A DNA stretch of 13,769 nt from Candidatus Altarchaeota archaeon (lineage in GTDB: Archaea > Altiarchaeota > Altiarchaeia > IMC4 > SCGC-AAA252-I15): positions 1 to 13,769 of the forward strand of contig JAHIYG010000241.1 of assembly GCA_018815265.1 (NCBI GenBank), in the 5' to 3' direction. The notes under the pieces are model-generated. The model did no database searches. It was given only the letters and a program-made list of their open reading frames with translations, and was not told where the DNA came from. Every line of letters begins with the position of its first letter. Position 1 is the first letter of the stretch. Positions 1 through 6,942 of this stretch are shown here, piece after piece. A program made the translations under genes and the position numbers.

Positions 1-1403
1 ATGATTTTTTTTATCTCATAAGTCTTCAGGTCTGGGAGGCAGTATGTGTATTTCGGGTGAAGCGGGATGTTGAGTCTCTTCGCATCTTCGACTGCCTGGT
101 TTGGTGTTGGATTCTTGTCTGCGTCGCCCGCCTCCTGCACCCACCACTCCCGGACATACCCTGGAGGGGAGAGTCTCGTGTTGGTCTGGAGAAAATCCCC
201 ATATGTCACCAGGATGTCTCCCAAAAAAAGAATCTCTTTTACGTCGTCTTTGACCTCCTTAGCCTGCTGCCGTGTCTCAACCCTTAGTACGGTCCCGTCC
301 TTTAGCAAAACTATGGGTCCGTCTATTTCATCGCATTCTGTTATGACGCAACCTTTACCTGGTTTTTCAATCTTGACTTGTGTGCCGGTGGCTATGAAGT
401 CATCCAATAGTATCATTGTTGCGGGGTGTATGGATTTCGCAGCCAATCCATTGCATCTTGAGTGCCCGTATCTTATTCGAAATCCTCCCTTTGCTGATGG
501 TGCTGAAAATATCGGCCTGCCACCTACGACTTCACTCATAAACTTAGCTTTTGGTTTTTCCCCGTTCTCGGTTGAACTTGCTTTTTTGAGGTTTCCTAGC
601 CAGTCCCATTCTATGCCGAATTTCTGCGCGTTTTTCATGAGTTTCAGGTTTTTCTGTGCCATGCCTTCGGCGATGACAAGGCACATTCCGCTTCTTATCC
701 TGTTTGTCGGAATCCTCTCCAGGTCCCTGTGTATGGCGACTTCCATGTCCTCGGTGGGGTCGCCGTCAACGCAGACTGCAAGGTTTTCAACTATCATCCT
801 CACCTCGTCGTCTGTCGGCTTGTATTGTAGGTTAGTCACCCGTTCGTCGTAGAGTTTTATCTCTTCCACATATCTTTCAATCTCATCCTTTGTTGGGCGG
901 TATTCGCTCAGGCCCATTTTTTTCCTGACGTAGTCTCCAACTAGGACTGCAAGGCCTTGGGCTGTGCCTCCTGCGCTTCTTATTGGGCCTGAGAAGAATA
1001 TGCCCAAGTATTCACTACCATCTGGGTTCTTCTGTATCTTGACGTCTGATATCCCCTCTATTGGGGCGGCAACCACTCCCTCAGTAAGTATTGCAAGCGA
1101 TGTCCTCACGGCCTGGTCTGCGGTTTTTTCTCTTTCCTCCCTGGTTTCATATTTTTTCTCCCCAAGTATGTCGTCTATTATCAGGGGTACGATGTTTGCG
1201 GTTTTTTTCCTGTATTCCAAAATCTTTTTTGCGATGCCAGTTGGTCCGACCAATCCCTCGACTCTCTCAGCCAAGTCGCCTGCAGGCTTTGCCTCCACCT
1301 CTTTTGATGGGTCTAGCATTTTAGCCCTTGCAATCCCTGCGATAGTGTAGATTTTTTTTATCTCAGCCGTCAAGGCATCATTGTATGCTTTTATGTCACT
1401 CAT
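1..1403 (-). CDS. polC: DNA polymerase D large subunit DP2, N-terminal part (truncated by window edge)
   Basis: This is the N-terminal 467 residues of the catalytic large subunit of archaeal family-D DNA polymerase, the replicative enzyme that works with DP1. Reading the minus strand from ATG at 1403 gives an open frame running off the left edge with no stop. The start MSDIKAYNDALTAEI and the block EYLGIFFSGPIRSAGG (residues 131-146), continuing through GTAQGLAVLVGDYVR to about 160, are hallmark DP2 sequence. Further typical DP2 sequence follows at about residues 190-240, including DGDPTED and RIPTNRIRSGM. No intein is seen in the visible part; the catalytic centre and zinc modules would lie further left. 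The start codon overlaps the end of DP1 by 8 bases (ATGAGTGA), so translation is probably coupled; no good ribosome-binding site precedes it. Long plus-strand open frames across this region are antisense shadows. Confidence 0.96.
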   Translation of the reverse strand, partial: MSDIKAYNDALTAEIKKIYTIAGIARAKMLDPSKEVEAKPAGDLAERVEGLVGPTGIAKKILEYRKKTANIVPLIIDDILGEKKYETREEREKTADQAVRTSLAILTEGVVAAPIEGISDVKIQKNPDGSEYLGIFFSGPIRSAGGTAQGLAVLVGDYVRKKMGLSEYRPTKDEIERYVEEIKLYDERVTNLQYKPTDDEVRMIVENLAVCVDGDPTEDMEVAIHRDLERIPTNRIRSGMCLVIAEGMAQKNLKLMKNAQKFGIEWDWLGNLKKASSTENGEKPKAKFMSEVVGGRPIFSAPSAKGGFRIRYGHSRCNGLAAKSIHPATMILLDDFIATGTQVKIEKPGKGCVITECDEIDGPIVLLKDGTVLRVETRQQAKEVKDDVKEILFLGDILVTYGDFLQTNTRLSPPGYVREWWVQEAGDADKNPTPNQAVEDAKRLNIPLHPKYTYCLPDLKTYEIKKI

Positions 1404-2871
1404 TGTTTGCGCTGAAATCCAGCATTATCACCTCGTGGTTTTGCAGGTTCATTATAGGGACTCTCGCAGGCGTCGGCTGATGGCCTAGCCTCTCCTGATA
1501 TGCTGTCTTCGCCTGCCAGGTGCCTGAGTTGATTACTGTCACCCCCCGATATTGTGTGTATCCGTTCGTGTGTACGTGGCCGCAGTGGAATACGTCCGGG
1601 ACGTCCTCGATGAACAGGTAGTCCTTATTCTCAGGGGATATGCTGTCTGAACCGTATGTCGGCACAAGATGCCGTCTCTTCAATAGTTCTACCATTGCGG
1701 TGTCTGGGTTTTTGTAGCTGCACGATGATAGGCTTCCGATTATGGTGTCCATTGACGTGCCGTGGTACATGAGTACTTCCACCCCATGTGCTGAAAACCT
1801 GACTGGGTTGCCGCAGACGTGGACATTCGGTATTTCATAAAGTTTTCCTGCTAGGTCTTTGCTCACTCTAGGCTGGGGTTCAGCGTTTCTTGACGCGTCG
1901 TGGTTGCCCATGCATGCGATAATTTCTATGTGTTTTGGTATGTCCTCCAAGAGCATGGCCAGGAACTCGTACTGGCGCTCAATGTCAGGTATTGTGAGCT
2001 CGCTTTCCTGGTCGGGGTATATCCCTATGCCATCCACCAAGTCTCCTGCAATGAATATGTACTTTAGCCGGTCTGCGACTTCTCTTCTGCTCCCTCTTCC
2101 ATTGAGCCATTCGATAAAGCTCATAAACTCCTTCTCCAAAAAGAGGTAGCTACCGACATGTATGTCTGACAGGAAGGCAGCGTATACCTCTTCGCTAGCG
2201 TATCTTTTTGTATGATTCAATGGGATGTCTGGTTGCGTGATGTTGTTTGCAATGTATAGCTCGCCAGTGAGTATACCTTCAATACCTATGACTTCATCAG
2301 GCAAAATCCTCTCATACTCTGCCTTCAAATGGTCGTTTTTGTCAGCTATCAGTACAGTAAGCCCTCCTGTTGGGTCTTCAACATCCAGGAACTTGAATCC
2401 CCTGGTTGATTCGCGTTTCTCGTTTACGATAGCTACAATCTTCTGTTTTGTCTTCTGCTCTCCTGCCTTTACCTGCTCTATTGTCGAGACATCCTTATAC
2501 TCCACATGCTCTTGTATCACTGACTTGAGGCTTTTGTATCTGCTGTTAAAGTACTGTATGAAATCATCGATGGTGCCAGCGCACGTGCTTTTACCTGTCA
2601 CATCGCTTGAGTCGTGGATGATAAGCTTGGACTCCAAATCACATGCTTTATGTTTTTTATGCTCTGAACCTTCACTCTCACAGATGTCTGGCTTATCTGT
2701 AGTTGTTGTTTTTTCTATGTACTCATGTGTTACAAACCATGCTCCGTCATCTTTTGCCTTTTTGAATAATCTTTTATAATCTATTTTTGAGTCTATAATC
2801 TGCTCCAGTGCTGTAGTGCTCAAAACCAACCCGTACTCTAACGCCTTCTGGCTTATTTCGCCTTTATCCAC
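1396..2871 (-). CDS. polB: DNA polymerase D small subunit DP1 (Mre11-like 3'-5' exonuclease)
   Basis: This 491-residue protein is the small, proofreading subunit of PolD. An N-terminal region of about 130 residues with a polar linker (about 54-95) is followed by an OB-fold-like segment (about 140-215). A calcineurin-like phosphoesterase domain follows. All its metal-binding motifs are visible: SDIHVGS (235-241), AGDLVDG (275-281), MGNHDA (321-326), MYHG (368-371) and GHVHTNGY (431-438), so the nuclease site looks intact. The likely start is GTG at 2871, the first plausible start after an in-frame TGA, which is the serA stop at 2890-2892; only six sense codons separate the two. A direct repeat of TATGGGGT covers the start region, and its upstream GGGG may act as a weak ribosome-binding site. 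The gene sits between serA and polC on the same strand and is probably co-transcribed with both. Confidence 0.96.
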   Translation of the reverse strand: MDKGEISQKALEYGLVLSTTALEQIIDSKIDYKRLFKKAKDDGAWFVTHEYIEKTTTTDKPDICESEGSEHKKHKACDLESKLIIHDSSDVTGKSTCAGTIDDFIQYFNSRYKSLKSVIQEHVEYKDVSTIEQVKAGEQKTKQKIVAIVNEKRESTRGFKFLDVEDPTGGLTVLIADKNDHLKAEYERILPDEVIGIEGILTGELYIANNITQPDIPLNHTKRYASEEVYAAFLSDIHVGSYLFLEKEFMSFIEWLNGRGSRREVADRLKYIFIAGDLVDGIGIYPDQESELTIPDIERQYEFLAMLLEDIPKHIEIIACMGNHDASRNAEPQPRVSKDLAGKLYEIPNVHVCGNPVRFSAHGVEVLMYHGTSMDTIIGSLSSCSYKNPDTAMVELLKRRHLVPTYGSDSISPENKDYLFIEDVPDVFHCGHVHTNGYTQYRGVTVINSGTWQAKTAYQERLGHQPTPARVPIMNLQNHEVIMLDFSANNE

Positions 2872-2889
2872 CCCATAAACCCCATAACT

Positions 2890-3804
2890 TCAGGCAGTTA
2901 GTATCTCCCTGATTTTTTCAATCACTATTTTTCCAGCCATTATCTGGGCTTCATCAGTGTTTGCCCCAAGGTGCGGGACACAGACTGCATTATCTAATCC
3001 TGGCAGCGGCGAACCCTCCAACGGCTCTTTCTTGTAGACATCTAATCCGGCACCCTTTATCTTCTTCTCATTCAACGCCTCATAGAGTGCGTCCTCGTCT
3101 ATAGCATGCCCCCTTGAAGTGTTTACAATTATGGCGGTTGGCTTCATCATCGCGAGCCTTTCCTTGTTGACTAAATCTTTTGTCGTGGGTAGCGCCGGCA
3201 CGTGTATGCTGATTATGTCTGCGGTCTTGAATACTTCGTTTATTTCGACGCATTTTGCATTGTACTCCTTAGCATCCTCAGAAGATATTGCAGGATCAGA
3301 TACGATGACTTCCATCCCGAATGCCCTAGCTCTCTTGGCCACTTCTTTTCCGATTCTTCCGAACCCTATGAGACCGAGTGTTTTGCCGTAGAGTTCACAA
3401 CCCATGAACAGTTTCCTATCCCACCTGCCCTGTTTTAGGCTGTCCCTGGCTTTTGGAATGTCTCGATATACGGACAACATCAATGCGATTGCATGCTCTG
3501 CGACTGAGATAGTGGATGCTTCGGGCGCGTTCACTACCTTCACGCCTTTTGCAGCAGCTGCTTCCTTGTCTACATTATCCAACCCTACGCCTGCTCGGCC
3601 TATGACCTTGAGTTTTGTTCCTGCGTCTATCATAGCCTTTGTGACCTTTGGTTTGCTTCTGACTACTATGGCGTCATAGTCCCCCATTATCTTCGCAAGC
3701 TCGTCCTCGCTCAAGCCTGTCTTGACATCGACTTCGGCGTATTCCTTTGCCAACTCCAATGCGCTTTCGTGGATTTTGCTCGCTGCCAGTATCCTTGCTT
3801 TCAT
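2890..3804 (-). CDS. serA: D-3-phosphoglycerate dehydrogenase, short form
   Basis: SerA oxidises 3-phosphoglycerate to 3-phosphohydroxypyruvate with NAD, the first step of serine synthesis in the cytosol. The 304-residue protein has the D-2-hydroxyacid dehydrogenase layout: substrate-domain block GRAGVGLDNVD (69-79), PEASTISVAEH (94-104), Rossmann glycine motif GFGRIG (147-152), and an acidic residue (D170) at the end of the second Rossmann strand, which favours NAD. The catalytic set is Arg231 (TSRG), Glu260 (KKEP) and His278 (PHLG). It ends directly after the catalytic domains, so it lacks the ASB and ACT serine-sensing domains of long SerA proteins. I chose ATG at 3804 over an in-frame TTG at 3810, because it lies 26-27 bases from the palindromic TATA element and matches the family N-terminus. 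It is the first gene of the operon leading into polB and polC. Confidence 0.92.
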   Translation of the reverse strand: MKARILAASKIHESALELAKEYAEVDVKTGLSEDELAKIMGDYDAIVVRSKPKVTKAMIDAGTKLKVIGRAGVGLDNVDKEAAAAKGVKVVNAPEASTISVAEHAIALMLSVYRDIPKARDSLKQGRWDRKLFMGCELYGKTLGLIGFGRIGKEVAKRARAFGMEVIVSDPAISSEDAKEYNAKCVEINEVFKTADIISIHVPALPTTKDLVNKERLAMMKPTAIIVNTSRGHAIDEDALYEALNEKKIKGAGLDVYKKEPLEGSPLPGLDNAVCVPHLGANTDEAQIMAGKIVIEKIREILTA

Positions 3805-3824
3805 AGCCAACTATTTATGTAAAC

Positions 3825-3836
3825 ATTAATATTAAT
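3825..3836. promoter_or_regulatory. Palindromic TATA element shared by divergent serA and pyrD
   Basis: ATTAATATTAAT is a perfect 12-bp inverted repeat in the 53-base gap between serA and pyrD. Its centre lies 26.5 bases from the first base of the serA ATG (3804) and 27.5 bases from that of the pyrD ATG (3858). Archaeal box A is normally centred about 26 bases before the transcription start, so the same element could place both starts at or beside the start codons, giving leaderless mRNAs. Neither gene has a Shine-Dalgarno sequence, which fits. The assignment is positional and untested. Confidence 0.7.
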
Positions 3837-3857
3837 CGCATACCATATGTTTAGAGA

Positions 3858-4778
3858 ATGGGCTCCCTAGCGGTGAAACTGGCTGGACTCAAGCTTGACA
3901 ACCCAACCATACTAGCGTCTGGCATCATGGGTTCTGACTTTCACTCAATCAAAAAGATTGCCGAATCAGGGGCTGGAGCTGTAACCATAAAGTCCATAAC
4001 TAAAGAGCCCCGGGGCGGCCATGACAACCCGACGATGGTTGAAGTCGAGGGCGGATTCCTAAATGCAATAGGCTACTCCAACATGGGCTTGGAAAACGCG
4101 AAATACGAGTTCCAAAGCGTCAAAGACTTGCAAGTGCCGGCGATTGCATCGGTCGTCGCAGAGGATTCGCAAGGGTTCGCATACCTTGCCAAGGAGATGT
4201 CATCGGTGGGTTTCTCGGCTGTCGAAGCTGTGCTATCTTGTCCGCACACCCCAGGCCTTGGCCTTTTGGCAGGCCATGGAACGCCTGAGGCGACAGCGGA
4301 GATAGTGTCTGAAATCAAAAAAGAGTGCCCTCTTCCAGTGATAGTCAAGCTCTCCCCAAACAGCCTAAACCTGGGTGATATCGCAAATGCTGCATTGGAG
4401 GGTGGAGCTGACGCGGTGAATATGGGCAACAGCTTGGGTCCTGGGATGGTCATAGACACAGTATGCGCTAAACCAGTCCTCTCATACAAGGTCGGCGGAA
4501 TGAGCGGGAAAGCGATAAAGGCCATAGCTGTGCGCTGTGTCTACGACATATTCGAGGCGACACAGGGGAAGATACCGATAATCGGTACCGGCGGAGTGGT
4601 TTCAGGGCAAGATGCAATCGAAATGCTCATGGCAGGCGCTTCAGCGGTCGGGGTAGGTACAGGAGTCTACTACCGAGGATTCGAGGTCTTTCGAAAAATA
4701 TCAGAGGAACTGGATGATTACCTGACTACTCAAAAACTTACATCATTGTCTGAGCTTGTCGGGGTGGCGCATGGATAA
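3858..4778 (+). CDS. pyrD: Dihydroorotate dehydrogenase catalytic subunit (class 1B type)
   Basis: PyrD oxidises dihydroorotate to orotate on FMN, the fourth step of UMP synthesis; class 1B enzymes pass electrons to PyrK. The 306-residue TIM-barrel protein shows TIKSIT (43-48, with the FMN-contacting Lys45), FLNAIGYSNMGLEN (67-80), LSCPH with catalytic-base Cys128, the NSLGPGMVID loop (191-200), and the FMN phosphate-binding segments GTGGVVSG (243-250) and VGVGTG (264-269). The cysteine base and the adjacent pyrK assign it to class 1B rather than membrane class 2, which uses serine. One oddity is that the position two residues before SCP, Asn in most class 1 enzymes, is Val125. No Shine-Dalgarno is present; start choice rests on the TATA element about 27 bases upstream. 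The stop overlaps pyrK by 8 bases. Confidence 0.95.
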   Translation: MGSLAVKLAGLKLDNPTILASGIMGSDFHSIKKIAESGAGAVTIKSITKEPRGGHDNPTMVEVEGGFLNAIGYSNMGLENAKYEFQSVKDLQVPAIASVVAEDSQGFAYLAKEMSSVGFSAVEAVLSCPHTPGLGLLAGHGTPEATAEIVSEIKKECPLPVIVKLSPNSLNLGDIANAALEGGADAVNMGNSLGPGMVIDTVCAKPVLSYKVGGMSGKAIKAIAVRCVYDIFEATQGKIPIIGTGGVVSGQDAIEMLMAGASAVGVGTGVYYRGFEVFRKISEELDDYLTTQKLTSLSELVGVAHG

Positions 4779-5541
4779 GCCCCGGATGGTTGGTATACTT
4801 GATGTGACGGACGCAAGCCTAACACACAAGACCTACACATTGGATGTGGAGGTTGACGCGCGTCCCGGCCAGTTCTGCATGCTGTGGATTCCCCGCGTGA
4901 ACGAGAAGCCAATGAGCATCTCAAACACGAAGGGCAAGGTTCAAGTGACTGTCAAAAAAATAGGCGACTTCACTGAACGACTCTTTGAACTGGGCAGAGG
5001 AGACAAAATAGGCTTCAGGGGCCCCTACGGAAAAGGCTTCGAATATGTCGCAGGCGATGTATTGCTGGTCGGCGGAGGATGCGGTATTGCGCCGCTTCGC
5101 CCCTTAAAGGATGTGCTGAAGGGTCATGTTGTGGTTTCAGCCCGGACAGTGGACCAGCTGCTTTTTGAAAAGGAATTCGCAGACGCAGGATTTAATGTTC
5201 ATGTTGCCACAGACGACGGCTCAAAGGGCTTCAAAGGCTTTGCGCATCAACTGGTTGAGGAACTTTTGAAGGAGCATGAATTCAAATGCGTCTTTTGCTG
5301 CGGGCCTGAGCCTATGATGAGGGCAGTATTAGATGTCTGCACACAAGCTAATGTCTCAAGCCAAATGTCTCTTGAAAGATACATGAAATGCGGGATAGGG
5401 ATATGTGGTTCATGCACTATCTCTGGTTTGAGGGTGTGCAGGGAGGGTCCGGTCTTCAAGGGCGAAACGCTTTTGGGCACTGAATTCGGCCACTACACAA
5501 AGGATGCGTCAGGGGTCAGGAGGAAACACAATGGATGCTAG
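4771..5541 (+). CDS. pyrK: Dihydroorotate dehydrogenase electron-transfer subunit (FAD, 2Fe-2S)
   Basis: PyrK takes electrons from FMN in PyrD through a 2Fe-2S cluster and FAD to NAD. The 256-residue protein follows the ferredoxin-reductase layout: an N-terminal FAD beta-barrel with RPGQF (31-35) and EKPMSIS (45-51), GPYGKGF (84-90), a nucleotide-binding loop GGGCGIAPLRPL (101-112), CCGPEPMM (176-183), and a C-terminal cluster site with Cys207, Cys212, Cys215 and Cys223 (Cx4Cx2Cx7C) before REGPVF. The short last loop differs from the longer loop of Lactococcus PyrK. I start it at ATG 4771, which overlaps the pyrD stop (ATGGATAA) and follows the purine-rich GGGGTGG three bases upstream; an in-frame TTG at 4756 is less likely. 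The gene is coupled to pyrD and overlaps pyrE by 11 bases. Confidence 0.94.
   Translation: MDKPRMVGILDVTDASLTHKTYTLDVEVDARPGQFCMLWIPRVNEKPMSISNTKGKVQVTVKKIGDFTERLFELGRGDKIGFRGPYGKGFEYVAGDVLLVGGGCGIAPLRPLKDVLKGHVVVSARTVDQLLFEKEFADAGFNVHVATDDGSKGFKGFAHQLVEELLKEHEFKCVFCCGPEPMMRAVLDVCTQANVSSQMSLERYMKCGIGICGSCTISGLRVCREGPVFKGETLLGTEFGHYTKDASGVRRKHNGC
5518..5523 (+). promoter_or_regulatory. Ribosome-binding site of pyrE
   Basis: AGGAGG, a full Shine-Dalgarno core, lies seven bases before ATG 5531, inside the end of pyrK. It decides the pyrE start in favour of 5531 over the in-frame ATG at 5504, whose nine extra residues are not needed by the family. Confidence 0.8.
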
Positions 5542-6151
5542 GGAAACAGCAGCCATTCTGCTTGATGCAAATGCTTTGAAATTCAATGTTGAAAAACCCT
5601 ACGTCTTCGCATCAGGGATAAAAAGCCCGGTGTATATGGACTGCAGAATTCTGATGTCTAATGTGGGCAAACGGCGCATGATTGTTGAATCCATGGTTGG
5701 AGTTGTGTCTTCGCTTGATTTTGACGTCGTGGCAGGCACTGCATCTGCTGGAATACCATGGGCTTCATGGCTTTCAGAGTCTGTCTCCAAGCCGATGGTC
5801 TATGTGAGGAAGGCTGAGAAAGAACATGGACGCGGAAAAAAGATTGAAGGCACAATCCCTGATGGGGCTTCTACATTGTTGGTTGAGGATTTGGTGTCTA
5901 CTGGGATGAGCAGCCTCGCAGCTGTGCAATCACTGAGGAATGAGGGTGCAAAGGTTTCTGAATGCGTTTCCATCTTCCAATACGGGATGCCTGAGGCGAT
6001 TTCTGCATTTAAAACATCTGCCGTCAAATTACATTCACTATCCAACTTCAAGGTTGCATGCGAAGTGGCATTGGAAAATAAATACCTAAACAAAGCCGAT
6101 GCTTCGAAGGCCCTTGAATGGATGTCTAATCCACGAGGCTGGAGCAAATGA
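5531..6151 (+). CDS. pyrE: Orotate phosphoribosyltransferase
   Basis: PyrE joins orotate to PRPP to make OMP, the fifth step of UMP synthesis. The 206-residue protein, normal length for the family, has FASGIKSPVYMDCR (26-39), typical of the OPRTase N-terminus, the flexible catalytic loop with lysines and His (YVRKAEKEHGRGKKIEG, 91-107), and the PRPP-binding motif LLVEDLVSTGMSS (116-128) with its acidic pair E119 D120. The start is set by the AGGAGG site at 5518. It overlaps pyrK by 11 bases at its start and pyrF by four bases (ATGA) at its end, so the pyr genes look translationally coupled. Confidence 0.95.
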   Translation: MDARETAAILLDANALKFNVEKPYVFASGIKSPVYMDCRILMSNVGKRRMIVESMVGVVSSLDFDVVAGTASAGIPWASWLSESVSKPMVYVRKAEKEHGRGKKIEGTIPDGASTLLVEDLVSTGMSSLAAVQSLRNEGAKVSECVSIFQYGMPEAISAFKTSAVKLHSLSNFKVACEVALENKYLNKADASKALEWMSNPRGWSK

Positions 6152-6942
6152 GTTTTATAAAACAGTATCAACGCGTTCGAAAGGAAAAGGACAGCATCAT
6201 CTGCGTTGGCTTAGACCCTGCACTGCCCGAGCAACGGCGTTCTGGTGTCATCAAAAAACAGTATCCCGGCGATGAAGCAGACATAATACTACAATACTGC
6301 ATGGAGACAGTAGATGCTGTCGCCGACAACTGTTGCGCCATAAAAATCAACACTCAATACGCCCTTTTCGCATTAAGCTACAATAAAATGGATTGCCTCA
6401 ATCAGCTGATACACTCTCACGGGCTGATTTCCATATTAGACCATAAACTCGGCGACATTGGCTCATCTAATGAGAGTGCAATCTACTGGATTAAAAAATG
6501 CGGATTCGACGCATTCACATTCAGTCCGTTCGCTGGAAACATACGTGAAACAGTCGAAGCAGCACATGCCAAGGACTTAGGTGTAATAACCCTGGATTTG
6601 ATGAGCAACCCCGAAGCCGAGGGTTTTCAAAAGAAGACCCGCTTCAATGAGACACCCCTGTTTTGGAGGATTGCAGAGGATGTGAAGCAGGCAGGCGGGG
6701 ATGGAGTGGTTGTGGGCTCCACAAACCACATCCGCGACGTTGACATATCCAAGATTAGAAAATTGATTGGTGACGAGAGATTGATGCTTTTCCCAGGAGT
6801 CGGCGCTCAAGGAGGGGATGTCAAGAAAATACTTGAGAGCGCAGGCGAGAGCGTCCTCATAAATATCGGCCGAAACATCATATACTCAGACGACCCGTCA
6901 TCGACTTCGGCTGAATACAACAAACGAATCAGATTAAAGTGA
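6148..6942 (+). CDS. pyrF: Orotidine 5'-phosphate decarboxylase, long (type 2) form
   Basis: PyrF decarboxylates OMP to UMP, the last step of de novo pyrimidine synthesis. The 264-residue protein shows CVGLDP (19-24), AIKIN (64-68), the catalytic D-x-K-x-x-D cluster in DHKLGDIGSS (98-107), PGVGAQGGD (216-224) and INIGRNI (238-244) for phosphate binding. Its length and the HKLGDIGSSNES type of active site match the long type 2 group known from many bacteria and haloarchaea, not the roughly 210-residue form of most methanogens and Thermococcales. The start overlaps the pyrE stop as ATGA, with GAGG nine bases and GGAG three bases upstream. The stop TGA overlaps the next gene's GTG start. Confidence 0.93.
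   Translation: MSFIKQYQRVRKEKDSIICVGLDPALPEQRRSGVIKKQYPGDEADIILQYCMETVDAVADNCCAIKINTQYALFALSYNKMDCLNQLIHSHGLISILDHKLGDIGSSNESAIYWIKKCGFDAFTFSPFAGNIRETVEAAHAKDLGVITLDLMSNPEAEGFQKKTRFNETPLFWRIAEDVKQAGGDGVVVGSTNHIRDVDISKIRKLIGDERLMLFPGVGAQGGDVKKILESAGESVLINIGRNIIYSDDPSSTSAEYNKRIRLK

Noticed and set aside
67..1350. Long plus-strand open frames (for example 67-852 and 964-1350)
   Set aside because: They lie antisense to the DP2 coding frame, whose conserved blocks are clear. Their products are Ser- and Phe-rich with no recognisable motifs.
2225..2779. A 184-codon plus-strand open frame opposite polB
   Set aside because: It is antisense to the N-terminal half of DP1 and shows no family signal or upstream promoter.
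2853..2885. A 10-codon minus-strand frame starting ATGGGG, upstream of and across the polB start, as a possible leader peptide
   Set aside because: It arises from the TATGGGGT tandem repeat, has no regulatory hairpin or amino-acid run, and cannot be told from chance.
4073..4525. A 150-codon minus-strand open frame within pyrD
   Set aside because: It is an antisense shadow of a well-conserved TIM-barrel gene, with no own signals.
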